DNA from: an uncultured Pelagibacteraceae bacterium
GTDB taxonomy: Bacteria > Pseudomonadota > Alphaproteobacteria > Pelagibacterales > Pelagibacteraceae
Reading direction: 5' to 3'
Assembly (NCBI GenBank): GCA_902625715.1
Contig: CACOCP010000003.1
Span: 1-64,000 of the forward strand
DNA: 64,000 nt
In this document: in pieces, positions 43,790 through 53,167 of the stretch
How the letters are laid out: each line of letters starts with the position of its first letter
Numbering within the stretch: position 1 is the stretch's first letter
The notes under the pieces: generated by a model
Databases searched by the model: none
What the model was told of the DNA's origin: nothing
What the model saw: only the letters and a program-made list of their open reading frames with translations
Program-made: the position numbers and the translations under genes

Positions 43790-44431
43790 TTAATTTTTAT
43801 CCTTTTCTGCTTGATTTTCTTGAGTTTTTTGTTCATCTTTTGATTGTTCTTCTAACTTCCTTTTTGCTACCCCAACTAATGCCGGTCTTAATAGTCTATC
43901 TTTCATCATAAATCCCTTTTGAATTTCCTGAACTATCGTTCCTTGTTCTTTAGTTTCATCCTCAATTTCCATCATTGCTTGATGAAGATTTGGATCTAGC
44001 TTTTCATTTATAGACTTAATTGGCTCTATATTATTTTTCTTAAATATTGATAACAAATCTTTATTAATAATTTCAAAATGTTCGAGAACTTTTTTTAAAG
44101 TGTCAGTATTTTTAATAGTCTCATCATTTTCTAATGAAATCTTTGATCTTTCAAGATTATCTAAAAGATTTAATGCTTCTCTTGCAAAAGAAAAACCACC
44201 ATATTCAAAAGCATCCTCTTTTTCTTTTTCATATCTTCTTCTTTGGTTTTCCATCTCAGCAAAAGTTCTTGCGAGCTTATCTTTAATGTTAACCAGCTCA
44301 TCTTCAGGAGTCAATTTCTCCTCAGTTTTTTCCTCAACATCCTTAATATCTTCAGTCTTTTCTGATTTTGAATCTTCAATTTCTGTTTGATCTTTTTTAG
44401 AATTATTTTCTATTGATTCTTCTTTTTCCAT
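43790..44431 (-). CDS. grpE: Nucleotide exchange factor GrpE
   Basis: Releases ADP from DnaK. I use the ATG at 44431 (MEKEESIENN); the track start 147 bp upstream would run through the divergent rdgB gene and the promoter. Seen: an acidic coiled-coil N-terminus (about residues 1-55), then LARTFAEMENQRRRYEKEKEDAFEYG, FAREALNLLDNLERS, and the beta-domain KLDPNLHQAMMEIEDETKEQGTIVQEIQKGFMMKDRLLRPALVGVAK. 213 aa. There is no Shine-Dalgarno sequence and a sigma-32-like element sits just upstream, so near-leaderless translation is possible. Confidence 0.95.
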   Translation of the reverse strand: MEKEESIENNSKKDQTEIEDSKSEKTEDIKDVEEKTEEKLTPEDELVNIKDKLARTFAEMENQRRRYEKEKEDAFEYGGFSFAREALNLLDNLERSKISLENDETIKNTDTLKKVLEHFEIINKDLLSIFKKNNIEPIKSINEKLDPNLHQAMMEIEDETKEQGTIVQEIQKGFMMKDRLLRPALVGVAKRKLEEQSKDEQKTQENQAEKDKN

Positions 44432-44439
44432 TAAGACGT

Positions 44440-44467
44440 ATATGGTAAGTAAACCTAATTTTTCTAG
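44440..44467 (-). promoter_or_regulatory. Probable sigma-32 promoter of grpE
   Basis: On the gene strand: CTAGAA, 14 bp, TACCATAT. This is 5 of 6 for CTTGAA and 6 of 8 for CCCCATNT, with the same 14-bp spacer as at hslV. The -10 ends 8 bp before the ATG, so the message would start within a few nucleotides of it. The element occupies the 36-bp gap to divergent rdgB. Confidence 0.5.
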
Positions 44468-45070
44468 ATGCTTAAAAAAAAAATCGAAAAAATTGTTATA
44501 GGGTCTAATAATAAGGGTAAAATCAAAGAAATAAGAGATTTGATCCCAAAAAAGTATAAAATTTTCACCCCTAATCAATTTAAATTAAAAAGCCCTGTTG
44601 AAAATGGAAAGTCGTTTAAAGAAAATTCTTTAATTAAGGCAAAAAATTTTTCGTCAAAAACTAATATGGTTTGCATAGCTGATGACTCTGGACTTGAAAT
44701 TGACTTATTAAATAAAAAACCAGGCATTTATTCAGCAAGATGGGGAGGTTCAAAAGGAGACTTTAATTTAGCAATTAAAAAAATTTTTAAAGCTTTAGAT
44801 AAAAAGAAAAAAAATTGGAGAGAAGAAAAAATCTCAGCAAGATTTATTTGTGCATTAACAATTTTTGGTCTTAAAAAGGAACCTATTTTTTCAATTGGCA
44901 AAATTGAGGGATATATATCTAATGAGCAGAGGGGCCATAAAGGCTTTGGTTATGATCCTATTTTTATACCTAAAGGAAAAAGTAAAACTTTTGGTGAGAT
45001 GGATCCTAAAAAAAAATATAAAATTGACCACAGATACAAAGCTTTTAAAAAAATTAGAAAATTTTTATAA
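44468..45070 (+). CDS. rdgB: RdgB/HAM1 non-canonical purine NTP pyrophosphatase
   Basis: Removes ITP, dITP and XTP from the nucleotide pool (200 aa). Seen: IVIGSNNKGKIKEIRDLI, ADDSGLEIDLLNKKPGIYSARWGG, GYISNEQRGHKGFGYDPIFIP, and FGEMDPKKKYKIDHRYKAF, with SHR changed to DHR. Placement beside grpE is usual in alphaproteobacteria. Its 3' end overlaps the convergent LpoA-like gene by 17 bp, the largest tail overlap in the window. Confidence 0.94.
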   Translation: MLKKKIEKIVIGSNNKGKIKEIRDLIPKKYKIFTPNQFKLKSPVENGKSFKENSLIKAKNFSSKTNMVCIADDSGLEIDLLNKKPGIYSARWGGSKGDFNLAIKKIFKALDKKKKNWREEKISARFICALTIFGLKKEPIFSIGKIEGYISNEQRGHKGFGYDPIFIPKGKSKTFGEMDPKKKYKIDHRYKAFKKIRKFL

Positions 45071-46205
45071 ATTTTTCATCATTGATACTGTAAAAATTTA
45101 ATTGGTGTGTAATTGTGTTCTTATCAATCTCAAAAATACCTATTTTTCCTTTGAATTTATTTTTTTCATAAAATATCTTTTTATCTTGATCAAAATTGTT
45201 ACTGTAAATTAAAAAGTAAACTAAACCGACAAGGTCATAACTTAAAAAGGAAAGTTGATTAGCTTTTTTTTTGTATGCGTTATTATACTCAATCTTAAAT
45301 AACTCAAAATTTTCTTTATTAATTGATGGAAAATAAATTGGTTGAAGTGAATTTTCTTTTAAAAGTGAATTATCAAACCACTGATTTAAAGTAATGTAAG
45401 AAATTCTTTTTGAGGAAACATCTGTATATAAAAGAGATGTAGCTACACTCTTCAAACTTTCGCCAAAATCAGCAATAATAACTGAGTCAAAGTTTATTCC
45501 ACCTAAAGTATCTTTTTTATTTAGTTCCTCTAATTTTTTTTCTTTATTTATTAATGATGAGTTTTCTACCCTTTCAATTTCATTAAGTAAATTCTGTTTC
45601 CTTTCAGGGTATCTTGTAACTTTTTCAATTTGGGAAGTAAGCAATGTTGGGTCCATATCATAAAAATATTTATCTTTTAATTTTAATTTTGTTTTTTTGA
45701 TAGCCTGTTCAACTTCTTTTTGGTAGTCACTCTTAGGGATTAAAATAATAGTCCTTTGGATCTCGTTTAAGTTCCTAAATTTATCAATTGTTTGAAATTG
45801 AGAAATCGCGTTAACACCTGCACTAATTACATTTTGAGGATTTCCATAAACTTTATTTGTGAATGATATAAAGGTTACATCATCTAATTCATCAAGATAC
45901 TTTGTACTCTCATTAAAAACCGGACCTATAATAATTTTGATACCTTGATCATGTAGGGCTTTTGATGCTTTTAATGCATCAATTGGATTAGCTTTTGTAT
46001 CTCCTGGTACAATTTCAAATTTTTCATCATTAATTTTATTAAGTGCAAGTCTTGTTGATTTAATAATGGAGTCCCCAATGGTCGAATATTCACCACTTAA
46101 TGGTACCACAAGACCAATTTTAATTTTGCCCTCTGCAAATATTTTACTTGAAGGCAATAAGCATATTAAGATTAATACTAATATTTTTTTAAATAAAGAT
46201 TTCAT
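45054..46205 (-). CDS. LpoA/LppC-like periplasmic-binding-fold protein
   Basis: 383 aa with a Sec signal peptide (MKSLFKKILVLILICLLPSSKIFA) and a type I periplasmic-binding fold: KIGLVVPLSGEYSTIGDSIIKSTRLALNKI, IIIGPVFNESTKYLDEL, then YLDLGVYFL-like C-lobe (SYDLVGLVYFLI). Divergent from rsmI, as the PBP1A activator lpoA (yraM) is in many proteobacteria, which suggests a peptidoglycan-synthesis role. There is no lipobox cysteine and no N-terminal TPR domain, so an amino-acid-binding protein is the alternative. Confidence 0.72.
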   Translation of the reverse strand: MKSLFKKILVLILICLLPSSKIFAEGKIKIGLVVPLSGEYSTIGDSIIKSTRLALNKINDEKFEIVPGDTKANPIDALKASKALHDQGIKIIIGPVFNESTKYLDELDDVTFISFTNKVYGNPQNVISAGVNAISQFQTIDKFRNLNEIQRTIILIPKSDYQKEVEQAIKKTKLKLKDKYFYDMDPTLLTSQIEKVTRYPERKQNLLNEIERVENSSLINKEKKLEELNKKDTLGGINFDSVIIADFGESLKSVATSLLYTDVSSKRISYITLNQWFDNSLLKENSLQPIYFPSINKENFELFKIEYNNAYKKKANQLSFLSYDLVGLVYFLIYSNNFDQDKKIFYEKNKFKGKIGIFEIDKNTITHQLNFYSINDEKFIKIF

Positions 46206-46233
46206 TTAATTATTAATAATATAATTTTAAATT

Positions 46234-47094
46234 ATGCATCATGATAAAATCTTAAATAATCTTAAACCTGGGCTATATTGTGTTGCTACACCTATTGGAA
46301 ATCTTGGGGATATTACTTTAAGAGCTTTAGAAGCACTTGAAAAATGCGATCTAATTTTGTGTGAAGACACAAGAGTTTCAAAAAAATTGTTAAATCATTT
46401 TAAAATAAAAAAACATCTTATTTCTTACCATAAATTCAATGAGAGACAAAAAATTGAAGAAATAATAGAAATGCTCAAACAAGACAAAATTATTTGTTTG
46501 ATATCTGACGCTGGAACCCCGACTATATCAGACCCAGGACAATTACTTATTAAAAAATGTATTGAGCATTCAATCGATATCTTTCCCGTACCTGGTGCAT
46601 CGTCAGTTAGTGCAGGTATTTCTATAAGTGGATTTTCAGATAGATATTTATTTCTCGGTTTTTTACCTGAAAAAAAAAAAGACCTTAATTTAAATCTTGA
46701 AAAAGCATCAAGTTTTGGATGTACAGTTGTATTTTTTATATCACCAAACAAATTCTATAAAATTATTAATGATTTAAAACTTCATTTTCCAAAAAGAGAT
46801 ATATTAATTTGTAGAGAAATTACCAAGTTTCATGAGGAGTATATAAGAATTACTTCCGATAAATTGGATAATTTGAGCATATCTAAAAAAGGAGAAGTAA
46901 CAGTAATAATTTCTGAGAATAAAAATATTCAAAAAAAGTTAATTGAATTAGAAGAATCAGATAAAAAAGACATTAAAAAATTATTAAAAACCAATACAAT
47001 TAAAAATGTAGTGAAAGTAATTTGTGGTAAAAAAAACTTTCAAAAAAAAGTTATATATAATTACTGCTTAAAAATTAAGAATGAAAAAAAATAA
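46234..47094 (+). CDS. rsmI: 16S rRNA 2'-O-ribose C1402 methyltransferase RsmI
   Basis: Tetrapyrrole-methylase-fold SAM enzyme (286 aa) modifying C1402 in the ribosomal P site. Seen: GLYCVATPIGNLGDITLRALEALEKCDLILCEDTRVSKKLLNHF, LISDAGTPTISDPGQLL, PVPGASSVSAGISISGF and the FFISPNKFYKII region (family: FYESPHR). The C-terminal tail is lysine-rich. Overlaps the DolP-like gene by 14 bp. The yraN and diaA genes that often follow it are not here. Confidence 0.96.
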   Translation: MHHDKILNNLKPGLYCVATPIGNLGDITLRALEALEKCDLILCEDTRVSKKLLNHFKIKKHLISYHKFNERQKIEEIIEMLKQDKIICLISDAGTPTISDPGQLLIKKCIEHSIDIFPVPGASSVSAGISISGFSDRYLFLGFLPEKKKDLNLNLEKASSFGCTVVFFISPNKFYKIINDLKLHFPKRDILICREITKFHEEYIRITSDKLDNLSISKKGEVTVIISENKNIQKKLIELEESDKKDIKKLLKTNTIKNVVKVICGKKNFQKKVIYNYCLKIKNEKK

Positions 47095-47677
47095 ACTTTG
47101 CCTTTTTTTTATATTATTAATAGTTTTAAACGGATGTGTGGGTGCTTCATCAACTGGAGTTCTTGGTACTGGAGTATCAATTGCATTAGATCCAAGAACC
47201 ATAGGAACTCAGATAGATGACAATATAATGCAGAAAAATTTGAGTGCTAAAATTATAAATATGGATGGAAAGTATTTTTTATCTGTTAAACCAAAAGTTA
47301 TAGATGGAAGAATTTTTATAACTGGTAAGGTCGAAACAATTGAGGAAAAATTAAAAATAACAAAATTAGCTTGGGAAATAAAAGGTGCAAGATCAGTCAA
47401 AAATGATCTTAAGATTAAAGAGAAGTTTAATTTTCAACAATCAGCAAAAGATCTTTTGATTACTTCGCAATTACGTACAGCCATGATCGCTAGTAAAAAA
47501 ATAAAATCTTCTAATTATAATTTAGATACTCATAAAAAAAAAATTTATATTTATGGCATTGCTGAAACTGAAGATGAAAGAGCGGAAGTTATTAATGAAG
47601 CAAAACAAATTCTCGATGTCGAAGATGTTATTTCAAGTATATTGCTTGTAGAAGATCTTAGAATTGTTAAAAACTAA
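47081..47677 (+). CDS. BON-domain lipoprotein (DolP/YraP-like)
   Basis: 198 aa. Lipobox VLNGC (Cys about residue 19), then two BON domains (about 40-115 and 120-195): VKPKVIDGRIFITGKVETIEEKLKITKLAWEIKGARSVKNDL and NYNLDTHKKKIYIYGIAETEDERAEVINEAKQILDVEDVISSI. DolP in E. coli is an outer-membrane lipoprotein tied to envelope integrity and division sites. Coupled to rsmI; the stop overlaps maeB by 4 bp. Confidence 0.88.
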   Translation: MKKNKLCLFFILLIVLNGCVGASSTGVLGTGVSIALDPRTIGTQIDDNIMQKNLSAKIINMDGKYFLSVKPKVIDGRIFITGKVETIEEKLKITKLAWEIKGARSVKNDLKIKEKFNFQQSAKDLLITSQLRTAMIASKKIKSSNYNLDTHKKKIYIYGIAETEDERAEVINEAKQILDVEDVISSILLVEDLRIVKN

Positions 47678-49962
47678 TTTGGTTTTTTATAATTAATTAC
47701 TCCTGCAGAATATGCTGCAACAGAAGCTAAATTTAATATATCAGAAGTAGAGGATCTTAGTGGAGCAATTTCAATTGGTTGTCCCAAACCAATTAACAAA
47801 GGACCAATCACCTTAGCTCCACCCAAAGACTTCATCATTTTATGAGAAATAGTTGCACTATGTTGTCCTGGCATAATTAATATATTCGCTTTACCAACAA
47901 TTTCTGAAAAAGGATAAAGATCTGCATACTCATTATTTAAAGCTACATCTGGCTGCATGTCTCCATCAAATTTAAAATCAACTTCTTTATTTTTTAAAAT
48001 TTCAACAGCATCTCTAATGTGTTTTGTTCTGCTAGTTAATGGTTGTCCAAAAGTTGAATGAGAGAGGAAGGCAACTTTAGGATCGAAACCAAAAAGTCTT
48101 ACTACCCTTGCAGCTGAAATCGCTATTTCAGCTAATTGTTCTGACGTTGGATATTCATGTACGCTAGTATCTCCAATAAATACAGTTTTCCCTTTATTTA
48201 CAACCATATTTAAACCAAACATTATTTCACCAGGCCTTGGTTCAACAACTTTTTTAATCTTTTGTAGAGACTGGGCATATCTTCTTGTATTTCCAGTCAC
48301 CATTGCATCTGCATCTCCACATGCCACCATACAAGAGCCCCATATAACTCTGTCGTTTCTTACCATTCGATCACAATCTCTCTCTAATAAGCCTTCTTCT
48401 CTTTGCAATTTTTTAAATAGAAAGTTTAAATATTTTTCTCTTTTCTCTTTGTTAGTTGAATTCACAATCTCGATATCAAAATTTTCTCCGTATCCAATTT
48501 CTTTTAACCTTTCTTTGACAACTTTTTCTTTTGCAACAATAATAGGTGTTCCAAGATTACTATTTTTAAAAGCTATTGCAGCTTTAAGTGTATTTTCATC
48601 TTCCCCATCTGCAAAAACAACTCTTTTTTTATTTTTTTTAATTTTCGAATTTATTCCTTGCATAATAGTTACTGATGGATCTAACCTTTGTTTAAGTTGC
48701 TCAGAATATATATCAAAATTATCAATATTCTTCCTAGCCACCCCACTTGACATTGCAGCTTTTGCTACTGCAACTGGAATTACACTAATTAACCTTGGAT
48801 CAAATGTAGAGGGAATAATGTATTCTTTTCCATAAGTAGGTGTCTCACCTCCCATCGCAGCAGCCACTTCCTCAGGAACAATTTCTCTTGCAAGTTTTGC
48901 AATAGCATCAGCTGCAGCAGTTTTCATTTCCTCATTGATTGTTTTCGCTCGTACATCTAATGCCCCTCTAAATATATACGGGAAACCAATTAAGTTATTC
49001 ACTTGGTTGGGATAATCTGATCTACCTGTAGCAATAATTGCATCATTTCTAACTTCTTCCACTTGTTCTGGAGTAATTTCTGGATCTGGGTTAGCGCATG
49101 CAAAAATTATCGGGTTTTTTGCCATTTTTTTAACCATCTCTTTTTTAAGAGCTCCTGCAGCAGATAATCCTAAAAAAACATCAGCACCATCTATAGCGTC
49201 AGACAATGTCCTATTTTTTGTATCAACTGCATAAGCTGATTTCCATTGATTTAGATTATCTCTTCCCCTGTAAATCACTCCTTTTCTATCTAACATAGTA
49301 ATATTTTTTTTAGGAACACCTGAGCTTTTAAATAAATTAGCACAAGCCATAGCTGCAGCACCAGCTCCATTGATTACAATTTCAATTTTTTTTAAATTCT
49401 TTTTTGCAATGTCTACTGCATTTATTAGTGCTGCAGTTGTAATAATTGCAGTGCCATGTTGATCATCATGAAAAACAGGAATATCTAAAATTTCTTTTAG
49501 TTTTTCTTCTATGATGAAGCAGTCAGGAGCAGCGATATCTTCTAAGTTAATACCTCCAAAACTTTTTGCAAAATTCTTAATTGAATTTATAATTTCGCCA
49601 GTATCGTTTGAGTCTATTTCTAAATCAATAGAATCAATATCCGCAAATCTTTTAAATAAAACTGCTTTTCCTTCCATTACAGGTTTAGAGGCAACAGCTC
49701 CCAAATTACCAAGACCAAGAATTGCAGATCCATTACTAATTACTGCAACCAAATTACCTTTTGTTGTATATTCATAAGCAAGATCAGGATTTTCCGCTAT
49801 AGCTTTAACTGGAGCAGCAACACCTGGAGAATAAGCTAGAGCTAGATCTCTTTTAGTAGTCATCGGTTTTGATGAATTTATTTCAATTTTTCCCGATTTC
49901 TCGTTCGTATGAAAATCAAGAGCTTCTTTATCAGAATAATGTTCTACTTTTCCTTTTTTCAT
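47674..49962 (-). CDS. maeB: NADP-dependent malic enzyme (malic domain plus phosphotransacetylase-like domain)
   Basis: Decarboxylates malate to pyruvate. 762 aa in the MaeB layout: malic N and NAD-binding domains (about 1-430; LAYSPGVAAPVKAI, VFHDDQHGTAII, INGAGAAAMACANLF, FACANPDPEI) followed by a phosphate acetyl/butyryltransferase-like domain (about 440-760; VFADGEDENTLKAA, GLNMVVNKGKTVFIGDTSV) that is regulatory in known enzymes. It shares the malate node with the mtkAB-mcl operon at 2.9-5.9 kb. Divergent from murJ across 50 bp. Confidence 0.96.
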   Translation of the reverse strand: MKKGKVEHYSDKEALDFHTNEKSGKIEINSSKPMTTKRDLALAYSPGVAAPVKAIAENPDLAYEYTTKGNLVAVISNGSAILGLGNLGAVASKPVMEGKAVLFKRFADIDSIDLEIDSNDTGEIINSIKNFAKSFGGINLEDIAAPDCFIIEEKLKEILDIPVFHDDQHGTAIITTAALINAVDIAKKNLKKIEIVINGAGAAAMACANLFKSSGVPKKNITMLDRKGVIYRGRDNLNQWKSAYAVDTKNRTLSDAIDGADVFLGLSAAGALKKEMVKKMAKNPIIFACANPDPEITPEQVEEVRNDAIIATGRSDYPNQVNNLIGFPYIFRGALDVRAKTINEEMKTAAADAIAKLAREIVPEEVAAAMGGETPTYGKEYIIPSTFDPRLISVIPVAVAKAAMSSGVARKNIDNFDIYSEQLKQRLDPSVTIMQGINSKIKKNKKRVVFADGEDENTLKAAIAFKNSNLGTPIIVAKEKVVKERLKEIGYGENFDIEIVNSTNKEKREKYLNFLFKKLQREEGLLERDCDRMVRNDRVIWGSCMVACGDADAMVTGNTRRYAQSLQKIKKVVEPRPGEIMFGLNMVVNKGKTVFIGDTSVHEYPTSEQLAEIAISAARVVRLFGFDPKVAFLSHSTFGQPLTSRTKHIRDAVEILKNKEVDFKFDGDMQPDVALNNEYADLYPFSEIVGKANILIMPGQHSATISHKMMKSLGGAKVIGPLLIGLGQPIEIAPLRSSTSDILNLASVAAYSAGVINYKKPN

Positions 49963-50012
49963 TTTGGATATTTAAATATACAATTAGATCTAAATTAAGA
50001 CTAATATGATTT

Positions 50013-51542
50013 ATGAACATAATTAAGTCAACTGGCACCTTTAGTTTTTTTGTTTTGATAAGCAGAATACTTGGTTATGTTAGGGATTTTTTTATCGCTC
50101 TCTATTTAGGTTCTGGGCCAATAGCAGATGCTTTTTTTGTAGCATTTAGAGTACCCAACACATTTAGAAGGTTATTTTCTGAGGGAACCTTCAACGCTGC
50201 TTTTGTTCCATCTTATTCTAGCGAACTTATCAAAGGCAAGGATAAAGCCAAAGAGTTTGCTAATTCAGTTTTTAATTTGTTAGTTTTCTTTCTTTTGGTC
50301 ACTACCATTTTAATTGAAATTTTTATGCCAGAATTTGTAAAAATTATAGCTCCTGGTTTTAGTGATGATAAAGAAAAAATGCAATTAGCTATAAATTTAA
50401 CAAGGCTTACTTTTCCTTTTTTACTTTTTATTTGCCTTGCCTCTTTTTTATCTGCGATTTTAAACTCTCACAACAAATTTGCAGCTGCAGCAGCTGCGCC
50501 AATAATTCTAAATATTTTATTAATTGTTTGTTTAATCTTTGCAAATAATTTTGGAGATACGTTAGTTTATTATCTATCATACACAGTATCTGTTGCAGGA
50601 TTAATACAGTTTATATTTCTTATTTTTTTTGTAAGAAAATTTTATTTACCCAATTTCAATTTAAAAATTAAATTAAATGATAATATAAAATTATTCTTTA
50701 AAAAGCTTTTGCCAAGCATTTTTGCTTCAGGTGTCACTCAAATAAATATTTTAGTTGGTACTATTATTGCTTCATTTCAAGCAAGTGCAGTGTCTTATTT
50801 ATATTATGCAGATAGAATTTATCAGATAAATCTTGCAATAGCAGGTATAGCAATAGGTACAGTCATACTTCCAAATTTAAGTAAATATGTTCAAACAAAA
50901 GATGAATTAAAAATTTCAGAAATACAAAATAAAGCTTTAGAATTAAGCTTATTTCTAAGTTTGCCTGCTTCACTAGCTTTGATTGTTGCGTCAGAGGAAA
51001 TAACTTCCTCGTTATTTGGATACGGATCATTTGATATTGAAAGTGTAAAAAATTCAGCTAAAGCGTTATTTTATTTTTCCCTTGGTTTACCCGCATTTTC
51101 ATTGATAAAGATATTTTCCAGTTTTTTGTTTGCCAGAAATGACACTAATACTCCTTTTAAAATATCTGTGTTCTCAGTAGCAGTTAACATTTTTATTAGT
51201 GTGATTTTTTTTAACAAAATTGGATTTATAATTATTCCAATTGCAACAACAATATCTTCATGGTTAAATGGTATAATTTTAATGATTATAGTCATTAACA
51301 AAAGTTATTTTAACTTTTCAAGTAATTTTCATTTTTCAATGCTAAAAATACTTTTCTCAAATTTTATTATTTTGAGTATATTTATATATTTAATCAAATT
51401 TTTTTCTGAATATCTGGCTTATGAGAATAAGTATAAATTTTTATGTATTATTATTTTAGTAATCACAACGTTTGTGATGTATATTTTAATATCTATTGTC
51501 ACTAAAGCTTTTAAATTATCAGATATTAAAATAAAACATTAA
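50013..51542 (+). CDS. murJ: Lipid II flippase MurJ
   Basis: MOP-superfamily membrane protein (509 aa, about 14 helices) that flips lipid II for peptidoglycan synthesis. Seen: FVLISRILGYVRDFFIALYLGSGPIADAFFVAFRVPNTFRRLFSEGTFNAAFVPSY, the family's most diagnostic stretch, and later LYYADRIYQINLAIAGIAIGTVILPNLSKY. Complete. trpS starts 4 bp after its stop. Confidence 0.96.
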   Translation: MNIIKSTGTFSFFVLISRILGYVRDFFIALYLGSGPIADAFFVAFRVPNTFRRLFSEGTFNAAFVPSYSSELIKGKDKAKEFANSVFNLLVFFLLVTTILIEIFMPEFVKIIAPGFSDDKEKMQLAINLTRLTFPFLLFICLASFLSAILNSHNKFAAAAAAPIILNILLIVCLIFANNFGDTLVYYLSYTVSVAGLIQFIFLIFFVRKFYLPNFNLKIKLNDNIKLFFKKLLPSIFASGVTQINILVGTIIASFQASAVSYLYYADRIYQINLAIAGIAIGTVILPNLSKYVQTKDELKISEIQNKALELSLFLSLPASLALIVASEEITSSLFGYGSFDIESVKNSAKALFYFSLGLPAFSLIKIFSSFLFARNDTNTPFKISVFSVAVNIFISVIFFNKIGFIIIPIATTISSWLNGIILMIIVINKSYFNFSSNFHFSMLKILFSNFIILSIFIYLIKFFSEYLAYENKYKFLCIIILVITTFVMYILISIVTKAFKLSDIKIKH

Positions 51543-51546
51543 ATTT

Positions 51547-52548
51547 ATGGCAAAAAAAATTTTTTCAGGAGTCCAACCAACAGGAAATCTACACTTAGGA
51601 AATTATTTAGGAGCAATAAAAAATTTTGTAGAATTGCAGAATGAAAAAGATAATAATTGCATATACTGTGTTGTTGACTTGCACGCAATTACTTTAAAAC
51701 AGGATCCAAAAGAACTTAAAAACAATATTAGAGAAACTGCTGCAACGTTTATTGCAAGTGGACTTAATCCAAACAAAAGTATTTTGTTCAATCAATCATT
51801 GGTTCCCGCGCACTCTGAGGGTGCTTGGATATTGAGTTGTATTGGCAGGATGGGTTGGCTTAATAGGATGACACAATTTAAGGAAAAAGCAGGTAAAGAT
51901 AAAGAGAAAGCTAGCGTTGGCCTTTACATTTATCCAATTCTTATGGCTGCAGATATTATGTTGTATGATGCAACACATGTTCCAGTTGGCGATGATCAGA
52001 AGCAACACTTGGAACTATGTCGTGATATTGCTCAAAAATTTAATAATGATTATCATGTTGAGGATTTCCTAGTTGCTCCTGAACCATTAATACAAAAACA
52101 ATTTTCCAGAATTATGAGCTTAAAGGATGGTTCCAAAAAAATGAGCAAATCAGAAGTCTCAGATTTAAGTAGAATAAACTTAAAAGACAGTAAAGATTCA
52201 ATAATTAATAAAATTAAAAAAGCAAAAACAGATCCATATCCCATCCCAAATATTATTGAAGAATTAAAAAACAGACCTGAGGCAGAAAATTTACTTGGAA
52301 TATATTCAAGTTTAAAAAAACAAAATATTAACACTACTTTGAAGGAGTTTGGTGGCAAAAATTTCTCTGAGTTTAAAACAAATCTTTCTGAACAATTAAT
52401 TGATAAAATTTCTCCAATAACAAATGAAATAAATAAATTATTAAATAATTCTGATTATCTAGACAAAATTTTATTAGCAGGAGCAGAAAAAGCAAATGAT
52501 ATGGCTGAAAATAAAGTTAGAGAAATCAAGAAAATAATCGGTTTTTAA
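51547..52548 (+). CDS. trpS: Tryptophanyl-tRNA synthetase
   Basis: Class I synthetase, 333 aa. Seen: FSGVQPTGNLHLGNYLGAIKNFVELQ (HIGH as HLGN), VVDLHAIT, YPILMAADIMLYDATHVPVGDDQKQHLEL and SKKMSKSEVSD (KMSKS). Complete. In many alphaproteobacteria it also follows murJ. Confidence 0.98.
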   Translation: MAKKIFSGVQPTGNLHLGNYLGAIKNFVELQNEKDNNCIYCVVDLHAITLKQDPKELKNNIRETAATFIASGLNPNKSILFNQSLVPAHSEGAWILSCIGRMGWLNRMTQFKEKAGKDKEKASVGLYIYPILMAADIMLYDATHVPVGDDQKQHLELCRDIAQKFNNDYHVEDFLVAPEPLIQKQFSRIMSLKDGSKKMSKSEVSDLSRINLKDSKDSIINKIKKAKTDPYPIPNIIEELKNRPEAENLLGIYSSLKKQNINTTLKEFGGKNFSEFKTNLSEQLIDKISPITNEINKLLNNSDYLDKILLAGAEKANDMAENKVREIKKIIGF

Positions 52549-52585
52549 CTATTTAAAATGTTTTTTTAGTTATTATATTAAAGAA

Positions 52586-53128
52586 ATGTTTGTACAAACT
52601 CAAAAAACACCCAACCCTAACTCACTGAAGTTCATACCAGGACGTCCGGTTTCAAATAATGGACCTTTAGAGATAGTTAATAAAGAAGATACAAAAAATA
52701 CCTTGTTAAGAAATATTCTTTCCATAAATGGTGTAACTGGTATTTTTTTAGGTGAAGATTTTTTATCAGTAAACAAGATAGATAAAAATAATTGGGATGA
52801 TATACAGCATATTATTATATCTTACATAAATGAGTATTATGCTGAAGGAAACAAGTGTATAATTGATAAATTAGGCCATAATGAGAATGATGAAAGTTTA
52901 AATGAAATTGAAAAAAAAATAATTCATATTTTAGAAACAAAAGTTAGACCTGCAGTTGCAAAAGATGGTGGAGATATAAAATTCAAAGAGTTTGTGGATG
53001 GTAAGGTCAAGGTTGAATTACAAGGAAGTTGTTCAGGCTGCCCATCTTCAACTATGACGTTAAAACAAGGAGTTCAAAATTTACTCACACATTATATTCC
53101 TGAAGTTAAAGAAGTTTTAGCAGTTTAA
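52586..53128 (+). CDS. NfuA/Nfu-type Fe-S cluster carrier
   Basis: 180 aa. N-terminal Nfu_N domain (MFVQTQKTPNPNSLKFIPGRPV, about residues 1-90) and C-terminal NifU-like domain with the cluster-binding CSGCPSSTMTLKQGVQNLL motif (about 145-165). It delivers 4Fe-4S clusters to target enzymes; the mitochondrial NFU1 layout is the same. Position after trpS is common in alphaproteobacteria. Confidence 0.95.
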   Translation: MFVQTQKTPNPNSLKFIPGRPVSNNGPLEIVNKEDTKNTLLRNILSINGVTGIFLGEDFLSVNKIDKNNWDDIQHIIISYINEYYAEGNKCIIDKLGHNENDESLNEIEKKIIHILETKVRPAVAKDGGDIKFKEFVDGKVKVELQGSCSGCPSSTMTLKQGVQNLLTHYIPEVKEVLAV

Positions 53129-53167
53129 AATAATAATTTAATTTTATATAATCATTATACTTATTTT

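Noticed and set aside
44432-44578. 49-residue N-terminal extension of GrpE in the ORF track
   Set aside because: It runs through divergent rdgB and the promoter, and has a composition unlike GrpE.
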